Assembly: GCA_943325035.2 (NCBI GenBank)
Contig: CALPNW020000005.1
Location: 1 to 42,079 of the forward strand
Origin: Sphingobacterium thalpophilum
GTDB taxonomy: Bacteria > Bacteroidota > Bacteroidia > Chitinophagales > Chitinophagaceae
DNA length: 42,079 bases
Reading direction: 5' to 3'
Shown here: positions 1 to 7,957 of the stretch, piece by piece
How positions within the stretch are numbered: the first letter of the stretch is position 1
Layout: every line of letters begins with the position of its first letter
The notes under the pieces: generated by a model
What the model was told of the DNA's origin: nothing
What the model saw: the letters and a program-made list of their open reading frames with translations, nothing else
The model's database searches: none
Translations under genes and position numbers: made by a program

Positions 1-372
1 GGGCTGGCCTGTGATCTGCAGCAAATACAGGAAACAGTTCCGGTAGCAGAGATTAAAAAAATAGTAACCGACTTTCAGGCCGAATTGCATGTACTGACCG
101 TTTTTAAGGAAACAGCGGAGAATTTAGATGCAAACATGATCAGGGAATCCAGGCGGCTGCACGTTCTGCTGAAAGACCTCCTGCCTGTTTATCATTATTC
201 GAGTGCAGAAAATATTGAAAATGAAATAGTTGCTTTTGCAGAAAAAAGCAAATTTGATTTTTTAATGGTGATTCCCAAAAAACACAACCTGATCAGCAAA
301 TTATTTACTAAAAGTCATTCCAGAAATATGTTGCTGCAAACCCATATTCCTATTTTATCAATTCATGATTAG
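1..372 (+). CDS. Universal stress protein (UspA family), C-terminal part
   Basis: The reading frame is open from the first base and ends at a stop at 370-372, so the gene is truncated by the window edge. About 123 residues are visible. They end in a hydrophobic beta strand of the type THIPILSIHD, which matches the usual end of a UspA domain (strand 5, T-x-x-P-V-L-V-V-like). The segment before it (FLMVIPKKH, then a helix with SRNMLLQ) fits the nucleotide-fold region, although the canonical G-x2-G-x9-G-S/T ATP loop is not recognisable, so this is probably a non-ATP-binding or divergent Usp domain. Many Bacteroidota Usps carry two domains and this may be the second one. It lies 30 bp upstream of the CHAD gene on the same strand. 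Universal stress proteins are typical companions of the Hsp20, YciE and BON genes found further on. Confidence 0.75.
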   Translation, partial: GLACDLQQIQETVPVAEIKKIVTDFQAELHVLTVFKETAENLDANMIRESRRLHVLLKDLLPVYHYSSAENIENEIVAFAEKSKFDFLMVIPKKHNLISKLFTKSHSRNMLLQTHIPILSIHD

Positions 373-402
373 TTTATTACTGTCTGTTTACAGCGGCTGG
401 CT

Positions 403-1212
403 ATGAAAGAAAAAAAAATCAAAAAAATAATTAAGGAATATTTTGGTAAGCTAAACCTCTATATGGGACTGCTTATTTCGGAATTTAGCATAGAAGAGAT
501 CCACCGTTTCAGGGTTGAATTTAAAAAGACCAGGGCTTTTTTACGAATGGTAGCGGAGAGTTCCGGAGATCAATACAGTATAGGTATTTCAAAAAAAATC
601 AAAAACTATTATCAGATTTGCGGTGATATCCGAAATCTGCAATTACAACGGGAAATGGTGATGGGTGCCGCCGGAAATCATACACCCAAAGCATATCTGT
701 TTGATATTAATAAAAAAATCGTTGAACTGAAAGCCACTCTTTCTTCTCTTTACGATGCTTCTGCTATTGCCGCTCAGGCTAAAAAGACAGACCGTAACAG
801 CCCTGCAAAATTACCAGGTAAAAGTATTCGGGTTTACCTGCACAACAAATGGTCCTTTATCCTGTCTTTGGTTCATTCGGATAAAATTACCGATACAGAT
901 ATTCATTTTGTGCGAAAACAACTAAAAGACCTGGTTTATAATTTAAAATTGTTGGGATATCACACCAGAGATTCCAGGAAAAACAACCTACAGCTTGCCA
1001 GGCTGGAATCCCTGGAACAACTGATGCACCAGCTGGGAGACTACCAGGACCTGACAGTACAAACTGAATTAATGCGTAAAAGTTTGTTGCCCGGTTTACC
1101 CGCATCGGAGCTGAGATTGCTGGAACAAATAAGAACCGACCATAAGCGCCTTAAAAAAGAACAAAAAAAGGCATTATTACAGGAATTACATCATTTCACC
1201 AGACAGGTCTGA
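403..1212 (+). CDS. CHAD domain-containing protein
   Basis: 269-residue soluble protein made of a helical CHAD domain (conserved histidine alpha-helical domain). The first signature is at about residues 34-49 (H34-R-F-R-V-E-F-K-K-T-R), matching the CHAD motif H-x-x-R-V-x-x-R-R-x-R. A second signature around residues 74-80 (GDIRNLQ) matches the G-x-x-R-D-x-D-V-like motif. A second half-repeat with many Lys/Arg residues follows (HFVRKQLKDL). CHAD domains bind inorganic polyphosphate and often localise to polyphosphate granules. That is family knowledge; no enzymatic partner such as a CYTH domain is fused here. The gene follows the Usp gene by 30 bp and probably shares its transcript. A link to polyphosphate accumulated under stress is inference from the family and context. 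Confidence 0.8.
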   Translation: MKEKKIKKIIKEYFGKLNLYMGLLISEFSIEEIHRFRVEFKKTRAFLRMVAESSGDQYSIGISKKIKNYYQICGDIRNLQLQREMVMGAAGNHTPKAYLFDINKKIVELKATLSSLYDASAIAAQAKKTDRNSPAKLPGKSIRVYLHNKWSFILSLVHSDKITDTDIHFVRKQLKDLVYNLKLLGYHTRDSRKNNLQLARLESLEQLMHQLGDYQDLTVQTELMRKSLLPGLPASELRLLEQIRTDHKRLKKEQKKALLQELHHFTRQV

Positions 1213-1254
1213 TAGATAGCTCAATTGATTAATCAGTTCAACTGACCCTCACTA

Positions 1255-1320
1255 CTGACCAAAATCAGTATAAATATTGACAGCCGTCAGTATTACATAA
1301 AACGGCTATATGTACCTTGC
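1255..1320 (+). promoter_or_regulatory. Tandem Fnr/Crp-like promoter of the YtxH gene
   Basis: Two 14-bp palindromes lie in tandem: CTGAC-CAAA-ATCAG at 1255-1268 and TTGAC-AGCC-GTCAG at 1277-1290. Their centres are 22 bp apart. After a 22-nt spacer comes TACCTTGC at 1313-1320, a near match to the Bacteroidota -7 box TAnnTTTG. A transcript would start near 1325, 17 nt before the ATG at 1342, placing the proximal palindrome close to -41. The same layout is found at six other promoters in the window. A further perfect 10-bp palindrome TGATTAATCA lies upstream at 1226-1235. Confidence 0.75.
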
Positions 1321-1341
1321 TCAAGTACCAAACCAGATTTT

Positions 1342-1578
1342 ATGAACAATAGGGCAAAAATATTGGCTGCATTAGCTGCTGGTGCGGCGGTAGGTGTTAT
1401 TCTGGGTATTTTGATTGCGCCTGATGAAGGTGCGCAAACCAGGAAGAAAATTGGTAAAGAAGGCAAAAAGCTGGCGGATGAGTTGAAATACAGAATTCGC
1501 AGAGGCAAAGAACAGTTGGGAGACCTGACTGCCGGTGCAGAAAAGGCCATTCAGGAGAAAATCAGCGAACTGGTATAA
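1342..1578 (+). CDS. YtxH domain-containing small membrane-anchored protein
   Basis: 78-residue protein. An Ala/Gly/Val/Ile-rich membrane segment at residues 7-26 (AALAAGAAVGVILGILIAP) is followed by a charged amphipathic helix rich in Lys and Glu, ending in AEKAIQEKISELV. The junction L-I-A-P-D-E-G-x-x-T-R-K-K-I is the hallmark of the YtxH family (family consensus L-x-A-P-x-x-G-x-x-T-R). YtxH proteins are general-stress proteins, for example in the SigB regulon of Bacillus, and their biochemical role is unknown. The promoter carries the tandem Fnr-like sites described at 1255-1320, so the gene is probably stress-induced. The kinase gene follows after 141 bp with no clear terminator and could receive read-through. 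Confidence 0.85.
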   Translation: MNNRAKILAALAAGAAVGVILGILIAPDEGAQTRKKIGKEGKKLADELKYRIRRGKEQLGDLTAGAEKAIQEKISELV

Positions 1579-1719
1579 ATATTTTATCGCAGCATAACTA
1601 TATTTTATTCTGGCATGAACATAATTTAGCTGCATACGGTATTTTAATAAATGCTTTTATTTTCATAAATTCCCTATAGGTAAAGCCAATTATATCTCTG
1701 ATACAGGTATTTCATCTTT

Positions 1720-3384
1720 ATGAATATGACTCCCTCCCTCCTTTACAATTTAGATGAGCAGCATAAACATTGTGCGGTGTTTCATAACCCTTCGTTGGGC
1801 ATTATTCTGTATGACAGCGCTGGAAGTATTGTAACAATGAATCCATTTGCGCTGGCACTTTTCAATTATGCTGAAACAGAAATAATTGGTCATCCGATAG
1901 AAACCCTTATTCCAAGACGTTTGTTGCAGGAAAATTTTACATTTCCTAAAGGGGATCTTTCTCTGGAAACCGGATTAGATTCGGGAATATGGAAAGACCG
2001 GCTAGCGGTAAAAAAAGACGGAACTGAATTGTTTGTAGAAATAAGTCTTAGTTCCTGCAGGGTATCTAATGGAGCGGGTGTGATGGTTCTGCTAAACGAT
2101 ATAACCCTCCGGAAAAGTGCCGAGCAGCAGATTGTTCGGTTAAACAGTGAACTGGAAATTGCCATTCTTCAACGTAACAATACATTGAAGGATACCTTAC
2201 TTAAACTGGAAGTTGCACAAGACAAACTGTTGCAAACCCTCACTTTTCAAAAAGCCATTCTGGATAGTGCAGGTATGATCATAGTTGTTACCGATGAAAA
2301 TGGCATTATCAAACTATATAATCCGGAGGCAGAAAAGAAAACAGGATACACAGAAACAGAAGTGCTCAACAAGCAATTGCTTGATTTATTTATTGATGCT
2401 CCCGGAATTGCAAAAAAAAGACGGCGAATATTTAAAGAGTCCGGAGACTCTGATCTTAACGATTTTGAAGTACTTACTGCAAAAGCAAAAAAGAATACAG
2501 TATGTGAAGAAGAATTTACTGTTGTCACAAAAGAAGGTTTAATGTTTCCTGTTTCAGTAACCATTACCTGTATCAGGGATGCTGCAGGTGTAGTCAGCGG
2601 TTTTATGGGTATTGCTGTTGATATCTCTGTCCGGAAAAATGCGGAAAAAGCCTTGCATGCTGCACTGAAAAAAGAAAAAGAGATCAGCCAGATGAAGTCT
2701 AAGTTTGTTTCCATTGCTTCTCACGAATTCAGAACCCCCTTAAGCACTGTCATTTCTTCTACCTACCTCATTGGCAAATATATAACCACCGAAGACCAGT
2801 CTAAAAGAGAAAGGCATCTCAGCCGCATTGTTTCTTCGGCTAATCTGCTCACTCATACACTGGATGAATTTTTGAGTGCCGGCAGAATTGATGAAGGCTT
2901 CGTACAGGTAAAACCATCCTTATTTAATGTAGTAGGGCTTATCAAGTCGGTAAAGTCCGGGTTGAAAAAAAACATCAAGCAACATATTATTTACCACCAT
3001 TCAGGTACAGAATTGGTTTTTGCCGATGAGTCTATGTTTCAGAATGTGGTTAATAATCTGATGTCTAATTCCGGAAAATTCTCTCCCCCGGAAAGTACGA
3101 TAGAAATAAATACATCCGCTTCGGAAAACGAATTTTTCTTATCTGTGAAGGACGCTGGTATTGGGATTTCAGAGGACGATCAAAAAAATCTGATGGAACG
3201 TTTTTTCAGAGGATCGAATGTTGGAAATATTCCGGGAACCGGTTTGGGATTGCATATTGTATCTAAATATGCAGAACTTATGAACGCACAAATAGCCTGT
3301 AAAAGCAAATTGAATATTGGCACAGAGTTTACATTCCAGTTTAAAAACAAACTTATTGAAAATGAAAAAGATCCTGTTAATTGA
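1720..3384 (+). CDS. Soluble PAS-PAS sensor histidine kinase
   Basis: 554 residues with no membrane segment or signal peptide, so a cytosolic sensor. Domain order: PAS 1 (about residues 18-130, ending in a VMVLLNDIT strand), a coiled-coil linker (130-178), PAS 2 (about 180-305, ending in FMGIAVDIS), then HisKA with the phosphoacceptor His335 in SIASHEFRTPLS. The HATPase domain follows, with N box NVVNNLMSNSGKFS, G1 box DAGIGI and G2 box GTGLGLHIV. The PAS domains lack obvious haem or Fe-S cysteine motifs, so the signal cannot be named. The stop codon lies 23 bp inside the next gene, so kinase and response regulator are translationally coupled and almost certainly form a cognate pair. No tandem Fnr-like sites were found between 1579 and 1719. 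Confidence 0.93.
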   Translation: MNMTPSLLYNLDEQHKHCAVFHNPSLGIILYDSAGSIVTMNPFALALFNYAETEIIGHPIETLIPRRLLQENFTFPKGDLSLETGLDSGIWKDRLAVKKDGTELFVEISLSSCRVSNGAGVMVLLNDITLRKSAEQQIVRLNSELEIAILQRNNTLKDTLLKLEVAQDKLLQTLTFQKAILDSAGMIIVVTDENGIIKLYNPEAEKKTGYTETEVLNKQLLDLFIDAPGIAKKRRRIFKESGDSDLNDFEVLTAKAKKNTVCEEEFTVVTKEGLMFPVSVTITCIRDAAGVVSGFMGIAVDISVRKNAEKALHAALKKEKEISQMKSKFVSIASHEFRTPLSTVISSTYLIGKYITTEDQSKRERHLSRIVSSANLLTHTLDEFLSAGRIDEGFVQVKPSLFNVVGLIKSVKSGLKKNIKQHIIYHHSGTELVFADESMFQNVVNNLMSNSGKFSPPESTIEINTSASENEFFLSVKDAGIGISEDDQKNLMERFFRGSNVGNIPGTGLGLHIVSKYAELMNAQIACKSKLNIGTEFTFQFKNKLIENEKDPVN

Positions 3385-4420
3385 AGACAATAAAGATATC
3401 CGGGATAATACGTCTGAAATACTCGAATTATCCAGTTACAAAGTTATTATTGCGGAAGACGGTAAAAACGGAGTAGAGAAGGCGATTAAATACGCGCCGG
3501 ACCTGATCATTTGTGATATAATGCTGCCTATGCTGGATGGTTACGGGGTGATCCATGCAATTCAAAGAAATGATGCCATTAAAAATATACCCTTTATTTT
3601 TCTGACGGCTAAAACAGAACGGGAAGATTTCCGAAAGGGCATGGACCTTGGCGCAGACGACTATATTACCAAGCCATTTGAAGCAACGGAGTTGTTAAGG
3701 GCGGTAGACAGCCGGCTTAAAAAGATCCAGCTGCTAAAGGCAGAACTAACGCCTGGTATTGATGGGCTGAAGGAGCTGATGCAGATCTCCTCAGAAAAAA
3801 ACGTCTTACAAACCTTCACTTCCGGAAGAAACACCAATAATTATAACAGAAAACAAAAAATATACAAGGAATCGAATCACCCGGACAGTTTATTTTACGT
3901 AGTTAAAGGGAAAGTAAAAACTTATAAAATAAATGGCGATGGCAAAGAGCTTGTTACCAATCTTTATACGCAGGGAGATTTTCTGGGGTATATTTCCTTA
4001 CTGGAAGGAGGAACTTATAAGGATAATGCAGAAGCCATGGAGGAAACAGTATTGGCGGTAATACCTAAAAGAGAATTTACAGAACTTTTGGATAACAATA
4101 AAGAAATCACTCTAAAGTTTATTAAGTTACTGGCAAAAAATGTTATAGCCAAAGAAGAACATCTGTTAGGTCTGGCTTATAATTCGCTCCGGAAAAAAGT
4201 GGCAGAAGCTTTGATTCTGCTGCATAAAAAATACAGTTATTCTAAAGATGAAATCTTTGTGCTGGACATCACCAGAGAGTCTCTGGCAACTATTGCAGGA
4301 ACTGCTACCGAATCGCTGATCAGAACACTGGGAGATTTTAAGAATGAAAAACTGATAGAAATGAATGAGGGGAAAATTACAGTAGTAGACCAGACAAAAC
4401 TGGAAAGGCTGGCTAATTAG
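3362..4420 (+). CDS. Response regulator: receiver domain fused to a Crp/Fnr DNA-binding module
   Basis: 352 residues. The N-terminal receiver domain has acidic pocket E8/D9, phosphoacceptor D52 (ICDIMLP), a Thr in FLTAKTE and a Lys in YITKPF. A cyclic-nucleotide-binding fold (about residues 165-260) and a Crp-type winged helix (about 290-352) follow. The Arg-Ser/Thr pair that binds cAMP phosphate in CRP is replaced by D221-N222, so cAMP binding is unlikely and phosphorylation is the probable input. The recognition helix (T-E317-S-L-I-R321) keeps the Glu and Arg that in CRP and FNR read the TGA/TCA core, fitting the TGAY-N4-RTCA sites found around this gene. The ATG at 3362 was chosen over an upstream TTG at 3317 because the receiver fold starts there (MKKILLIEDN). 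It overlaps the kinase gene by 23 bp. It is the candidate activator of the island. Confidence 0.93.
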   Translation: MKKILLIEDNKDIRDNTSEILELSSYKVIIAEDGKNGVEKAIKYAPDLIICDIMLPMLDGYGVIHAIQRNDAIKNIPFIFLTAKTEREDFRKGMDLGADDYITKPFEATELLRAVDSRLKKIQLLKAELTPGIDGLKELMQISSEKNVLQTFTSGRNTNNYNRKQKIYKESNHPDSLFYVVKGKVKTYKINGDGKELVTNLYTQGDFLGYISLLEGGTYKDNAEAMEETVLAVIPKREFTELLDNNKEITLKFIKLLAKNVIAKEEHLLGLAYNSLRKKVAEALILLHKKYSYSKDEIFVLDITRESLATIAGTATESLIRTLGDFKNEKLIEMNEGKITVVDQTKLERLAN

Positions 4421-4433
4421 CAGAAATAACAAT

Positions 4434-4463
4434 AAAAAACCCGCCAGCCATATAGCTGACGGG
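4434..4463 (-). terminator. Rho-independent terminator of hsp20
   Basis: Read on the minus strand, a 9-bp stem (CCCGTCAGC pairing with GCTGGCGGG, one U-G wobble) with a 6-nt loop is followed by six U (the A-run at 4434-4439). On the plus strand the stem has an A-C mismatch and no U-run, so it mainly serves the minus-strand Hsp20 gene. Confidence 0.85.
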
Positions 4464-4488
4464 GTAACCCAACTCCAACTGCTGCTGG

Positions 4489-4935
4489 TTATTTTACTGC
4501 AATCTTTGTTGCAGAATTATTTTTCATTACTTCTGTACTGGGCAGGGTGATTTTTAAAACACCATCTTCATATTTGGCTTCAATCTGCTCTTTTTTTATA
4601 TTATCAGGCAAAGTGAAGCTTCTGCTGAATGAAGAGTAACTGTATTCTTTTCTTGTGAACTTTTCTTCTTTTTCTTCTTTACTTTCTTCATTTTCGCAAC
4701 TGATGGTTAACATGTTTCCCTCCATGTCAATTTTAAAATCCTCTTTTTTTAAACCGGGTGCGGCTAAAGAAACCAGGTAAGCGTCTTTCTGTTCAGTGAT
4801 ATTTACCGAGGGCACGCTGGCTATCCGGTCTAAAAAATTGGTGCCATTATTAAACCACTCATTCCATGGTTTAAAAAAATTGTCGAACAAATGCGGGGCT
4901 CTTTCTGTGAGTTTAGATAATTCGCGGGTAGACAT
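4489..4935 (-). CDS. Hsp20/alpha-crystallin small heat-shock protein
   Basis: 148-residue holdase chaperone. The alpha-crystallin domain covers about residues 45-140, starting with VNITEQKDAYLVSLAAPGLKK and ending with the family signature A-K-Y-E-D-G-V-L-K-I-T-L-P. The C-terminus ends in KIAVK, which contains an I-x-V tail motif used for oligomer docking. The N-terminal arm has Phe/Trp-rich sequence (LFDNFFKPWNEW), typical for client binding. The ATG at 4935 (MSTREL) is preferred over a start at 5004 because the predicted promoter box lies at 4974-4981, inside the longer version. The gene has its own terminator and a promoter with tandem Fnr-like sites that reach into the 3' end of the upstream phospholipase gene. 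Confidence 0.95.
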   Translation of the reverse strand: MSTRELSKLTERAPHLFDNFFKPWNEWFNNGTNFLDRIASVPSVNITEQKDAYLVSLAAPGLKKEDFKIDMEGNMLTISCENEESKEEKEEKFTRKEYSYSSFSRSFTLPDNIKKEQIEAKYEDGVLKITLPSTEVMKNNSATKIAVK

Positions 4936-4973
4936 GATTGCTCTGTTTAATTGTTTATAAATCAATTGAAGCA

Positions 4974-5039
4974 TAAAAGTAGAATCCAAAAAAAAATGAA
5001 TCAAGGATTACAGTCAGGTCCTTCGATGATTCTGGTCAG
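4974..5039 (-). promoter_or_regulatory. Tandem Fnr/Crp-like promoter of hsp20
   Basis: Minus-strand reading: distal palindrome CTGAC-CAGA-ATCAT (5026-5039), proximal CTGAC-TGTA-ATCCT (5004-5017), centres 22 bp apart, a 22-nt spacer, then TACTTTTA (4981-4974) as -7 box. The distal site lies within the last codons of the phospholipase D gene and the proximal one overlaps its stop codon, so the operator is embedded in coding sequence. The transcript would start near 4969, leaving a leader of about 34 nt. Confidence 0.65.
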
Positions 5040-6270
5040 CAGGGCTGTTCTTTGGCCGGTCGATCCGTTTAAAATAAAAAGTAGCCAGATGAAATATCAG
5101 CCGGATGGATTGATAGCTGCACCACCGGATAAACTGTATGAATATATTTTTCTTGCTTAAATGAAGCTCTCTGGTAATTGGAATGCAATCTTCCTGAATG
5201 ATCTTCTCCAGTTCTTTTTCTATTGCTGTTGCGAACGGTCTGTTTCTTACATCCAGATTAAGTTCGATACTGGCATATGCACTGATATCATTTACATTAT
5301 AGGATCCGACTGTAAGCCATTCATTGTCACAGGCTGCGACTTTTGCGTGTAATACGGCAGGCTGGTATTCGAGTATTTTAATATTGTTTCTTAAAAGCAG
5401 ATCGTAAAGCCATCTCTCTGCATGTTTGGCCATTATGATATCGGATTTTCCTGCAGTAATCACCCGGATCTCCACACCTCTGGCTGCCGCATTTTTCAGC
5501 AATCTGGATATCACTCTGCCAGGGAGGAAATAACTGCATAAAATGGTTACATGCGATTTCGCATGTAACAGCATTTCAATATAAGTGGCGGAAATTTCAT
5601 TTTTTCTTTTTACCCAGTCATTTCTTCTGATCCTGACCTCACAGGCATCTTCTCCGGATAACTGGAAAGCCACAGGATTATTTTCACAGGTGAGTAATTT
5701 GGTTCTTGCCGGAAATCCATTCCAGGTTTGACTGCATAATATGCAAAGGCCCCGTGCAGTTTCTCCTTCCACAAATAAAGTTAAATCGAACCAGGCAGGT
5801 TCCTCAGGCATATCATTGTATCTGTCGGCAATATTGGATCCGCCTGTTAATGCAAACCATGAATCGGTAACCAGCACTTTGTGGTGCATTCTTCTGCCGA
5901 AATAAAAGTTTTTGCTTTTAAAAAGAGGTTCAAAAAAACGAAAATGAACTCCTGCGGCTTTTAGTTCATCAATAAAATGGGTTGAAATACTTTGAGAGGC
6001 ATAGCCATCTAGCATCAGGAATACTTCTACTTTTCTTTTTGCGGCCTGCTTTAATGCCTCCCCGATCATTCGGCCGGTTTCATCGTCGGAGTAGATATAG
6101 GTCTGCAGGTGGATGGTTTTACAGGCGCTGTGAATCAACTTTAAAGCCAGGTCAAAATATTCCCTGCCTCCACGAATTAGTTTTACCTTATTATTTGTTG
6201 TGTAACCTGTGTAAATATTTCCTGTTTGGTGGGTGCCCTTGTGCGAAAGCTGATTTACCTGATTTTTCAT
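5014..6270 (-). CDS. Phospholipase D family protein, cardiolipin synthase-like
   Basis: 418 residues with two HKD catalytic motifs: H129-x-K131-x4-D136 followed by GGSNIADRY, and H308-A-K310-x4-D315 followed by VGSYNVND. This pair defines the PLD superfamily; cardiolipin synthases use it to transfer phosphatidyl groups between phosphatidylglycerol molecules. The N-terminus lacks the two transmembrane helices of classical ClsA, so it resembles the ClsB-type or short soluble form. The C-terminal stretch (IQFIRWCSYQSIRLIFHLATFYF) is hydrophobic and may anchor it to the membrane. It is the last gene of a three-gene operon (30 bp after the phosphorylase homologue). Membrane remodelling during stress is the likely role, inferred from its neighbours. 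Confidence 0.88.
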   Translation of the reverse strand: MKNQVNQLSHKGTHQTGNIYTGYTTNNKVKLIRGGREYFDLALKLIHSACKTIHLQTYIYSDDETGRMIGEALKQAAKRKVEVFLMLDGYASQSISTHFIDELKAAGVHFRFFEPLFKSKNFYFGRRMHHKVLVTDSWFALTGGSNIADRYNDMPEEPAWFDLTLFVEGETARGLCILCSQTWNGFPARTKLLTCENNPVAFQLSGEDACEVRIRRNDWVKRKNEISATYIEMLLHAKSHVTILCSYFLPGRVISRLLKNAAARGVEIRVITAGKSDIIMAKHAERWLYDLLLRNNIKILEYQPAVLHAKVAACDNEWLTVGSYNVNDISAYASIELNLDVRNRPFATAIEKELEKIIQEDCIPITRELHLSKKNIFIQFIRWCSYQSIRLIFHLATFYFKRIDRPKNSPADQNHRRT

Positions 6271-6300
6271 GTAGTGCTCCGGTGGCCAATTTGAATGTAC

Positions 6301-7947
6301 CTAAATATACAATTTTTCATAATATTCTTTAGCCATACGGTTACTTTCGAACCGGGGGATGATGTCGCTCAATCCGTTTTTCAGGATGGTTGTCCACTGA
6401 TCGGGATGATCGTAATAAACAGGCAAAACTATATTTTCGAGTGTTTGAAAAAGGTTATTGGCATCAATACGGTCCTGTTCATGCTCAGGTAGATTTTTAT
6501 CGGCAGGTGGTATGATAAATGAGTTGACATTGTCTTTTGCAAATTCAGGGAACCAGCCGTCTGGCAGTGCTACATTAATAGCCCCGTTCATTGCTGCAGA
6601 CATGCCGCTTGTTCCGCATGCCTCATGGGTTAGCCGGGGAACATTTAACCAGACATCTGCACCTGATTTCAATATTTTAGTGAGCCGGAGTTCATAGCCG
6701 GAAAGGATAGAACAGTTTGCATAATTCTTACACAGGTCAGCAATTTTATCATAGATGCTGATGGCTGCATAATCCACCGGATAGGGTTTGCCTGCCCAGA
6801 TAATCTGTACAGGCCGGTCTTTATTGGTAACCAGCCGGTGAAATTTGTCCATATCATTCAACAGCAGATCGGCTCTTTTATATCCGGCAAAACGCTTTGC
6901 AAAAACAATAGTACAAACAGTGCTGTCATAAATTTCCCCGCACTGATCTGCTACCACATCAAATAGCGCCTGCTTTCCCTTTTTTTTTCTTTCTGTTATT
7001 TTTTTGTCATTATCCACATGCAGCGCTTCGTACATTTCTTCATCATGCCAATAGCTGTAATTTTGCGCATTGGTAATAGCAATGATATCGCAAATGTCAT
7101 TTTCCCTGTTCCAGATTTCCCTTAGCGTTTGTTGATGAAGTTTGGAAACTGCATTGGCTCTCTTTGCAAAACGAAGTGCCGTTAATGTATGATCAAGTAC
7201 ATCACCTTCTGTGCCGGTAATTGCCCTGATTTCACCGATAGGTATGGAACAAAAAAAGCCCATTTTTTCTAACAGGCTCAAACTGCTTTGCTGGTTTCCC
7301 GCTTTTTCGGGAGTATGGTTGGTGAAAACCAGCCTTTCTTTTACCCATTCCCTGCTGTTGTATTTTTTGTATAAAGAAAACAGGAGTGGCAGCGCATGCG
7401 ACTCGTTTAAATGATAAATGTCTGGTTGCCAGTTAATAGCTTCCATTAATTTGACTGTTCCGGTTCCCAGTAAAATAGCTGCGGCAATCTGTGTTTCCGG
7501 ATTGGAATCGTATAATTTGAAAGAGATGGTTTTTGCGAGGTAATCATTCTCCGGAAGATCTGTTGAAAGAAAAAAAATGGGTGCGGTATTAAAAACAGTG
7601 GGGGGTAAATAATAGGCGGTTACCCAAACCGGTTGCCCGGAAACTATGATGCTGAAACGGATTCCTGTCTCCTGTAAAAAACCATACCTTTTTTCCTGAA
7701 ATAATACATCCATTCTCTGGTCTTCTTTACGGATCTGATCGTAGTAACCATATTTCCATAATATACCAAAACCTATCATGGGCTGCTTTAGCTCATAAGC
7801 ACTTCTCATATGCGATCCTGCTAAAATGCCCAATCCGCCCGCATAGGTTTTAAGTGGCTGGTGAATGCCGTATTCCATGCAGCAATAAGCCACTTTAACT
7901 TTAAATTCCGGATTAATATCGTATGGAAATTTAAAGGAAAATGGCAT
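6301..7947 (-). CDS. glgP: GT35-family alpha-glucan phosphorylase homologue lacking the PLP lysine
   Basis: 548 residues, the short alpha-glucan phosphorylase type. Family motifs are clear: AYCCMEYGIHQPL and YAGGLGILAGSH at the N-terminus, FTNHTPEKAG in the middle, FAKRFAGYKRADLL (the Arg/Lys phosphate-site segment), QIIWAGKPYP, and the C-terminal THEACGTSGM-S-AAMNGA. In phosphorylases the residue after GTSGM (or GTGNM) is the lysine that forms the Schiff base with pyridoxal phosphate. Here it is Ser450 (codon at 6598-6600). The surrounding motif is intact, so this is a specific substitution and not decay. The protein may lack PLP-dependent phosphorolysis, act as another glucan transferase, or belong to a lineage variant. 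It lies 10 bp after the Hsp20-like gene and upstream of the PLD gene, in one operon. Confidence 0.88.
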   Translation of the reverse strand: MPFSFKFPYDINPEFKVKVAYCCMEYGIHQPLKTYAGGLGILAGSHMRSAYELKQPMIGFGILWKYGYYDQIRKEDQRMDVLFQEKRYGFLQETGIRFSIIVSGQPVWVTAYYLPPTVFNTAPIFFLSTDLPENDYLAKTISFKLYDSNPETQIAAAILLGTGTVKLMEAINWQPDIYHLNESHALPLLFSLYKKYNSREWVKERLVFTNHTPEKAGNQQSSLSLLEKMGFFCSIPIGEIRAITGTEGDVLDHTLTALRFAKRANAVSKLHQQTLREIWNRENDICDIIAITNAQNYSYWHDEEMYEALHVDNDKKITERKKKGKQALFDVVADQCGEIYDSTVCTIVFAKRFAGYKRADLLLNDMDKFHRLVTNKDRPVQIIWAGKPYPVDYAAISIYDKIADLCKNYANCSILSGYELRLTKILKSGADVWLNVPRLTHEACGTSGMSAAMNGAINVALPDGWFPEFAKDNVNSFIIPPADKNLPEHEQDRIDANNLFQTLENIVLPVYYDHPDQWTTILKNGLSDIIPRFESNRMAKEYYEKLYI

Positions 7948-7957
7948 GCGTAATTGT

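Noticed and set aside
887-1105. Minus-strand ORF within the CHAD gene
   Set aside because: It is a shadow of the real gene, with no recognisable domain.
1697-1710. CTGAT-ACAG-GTATT upstream of the first kinase as a Fnr-like site
   Set aside because: One half mismatches and it lies only about 10 bp before the ATG, the wrong place for the shared promoter layout.
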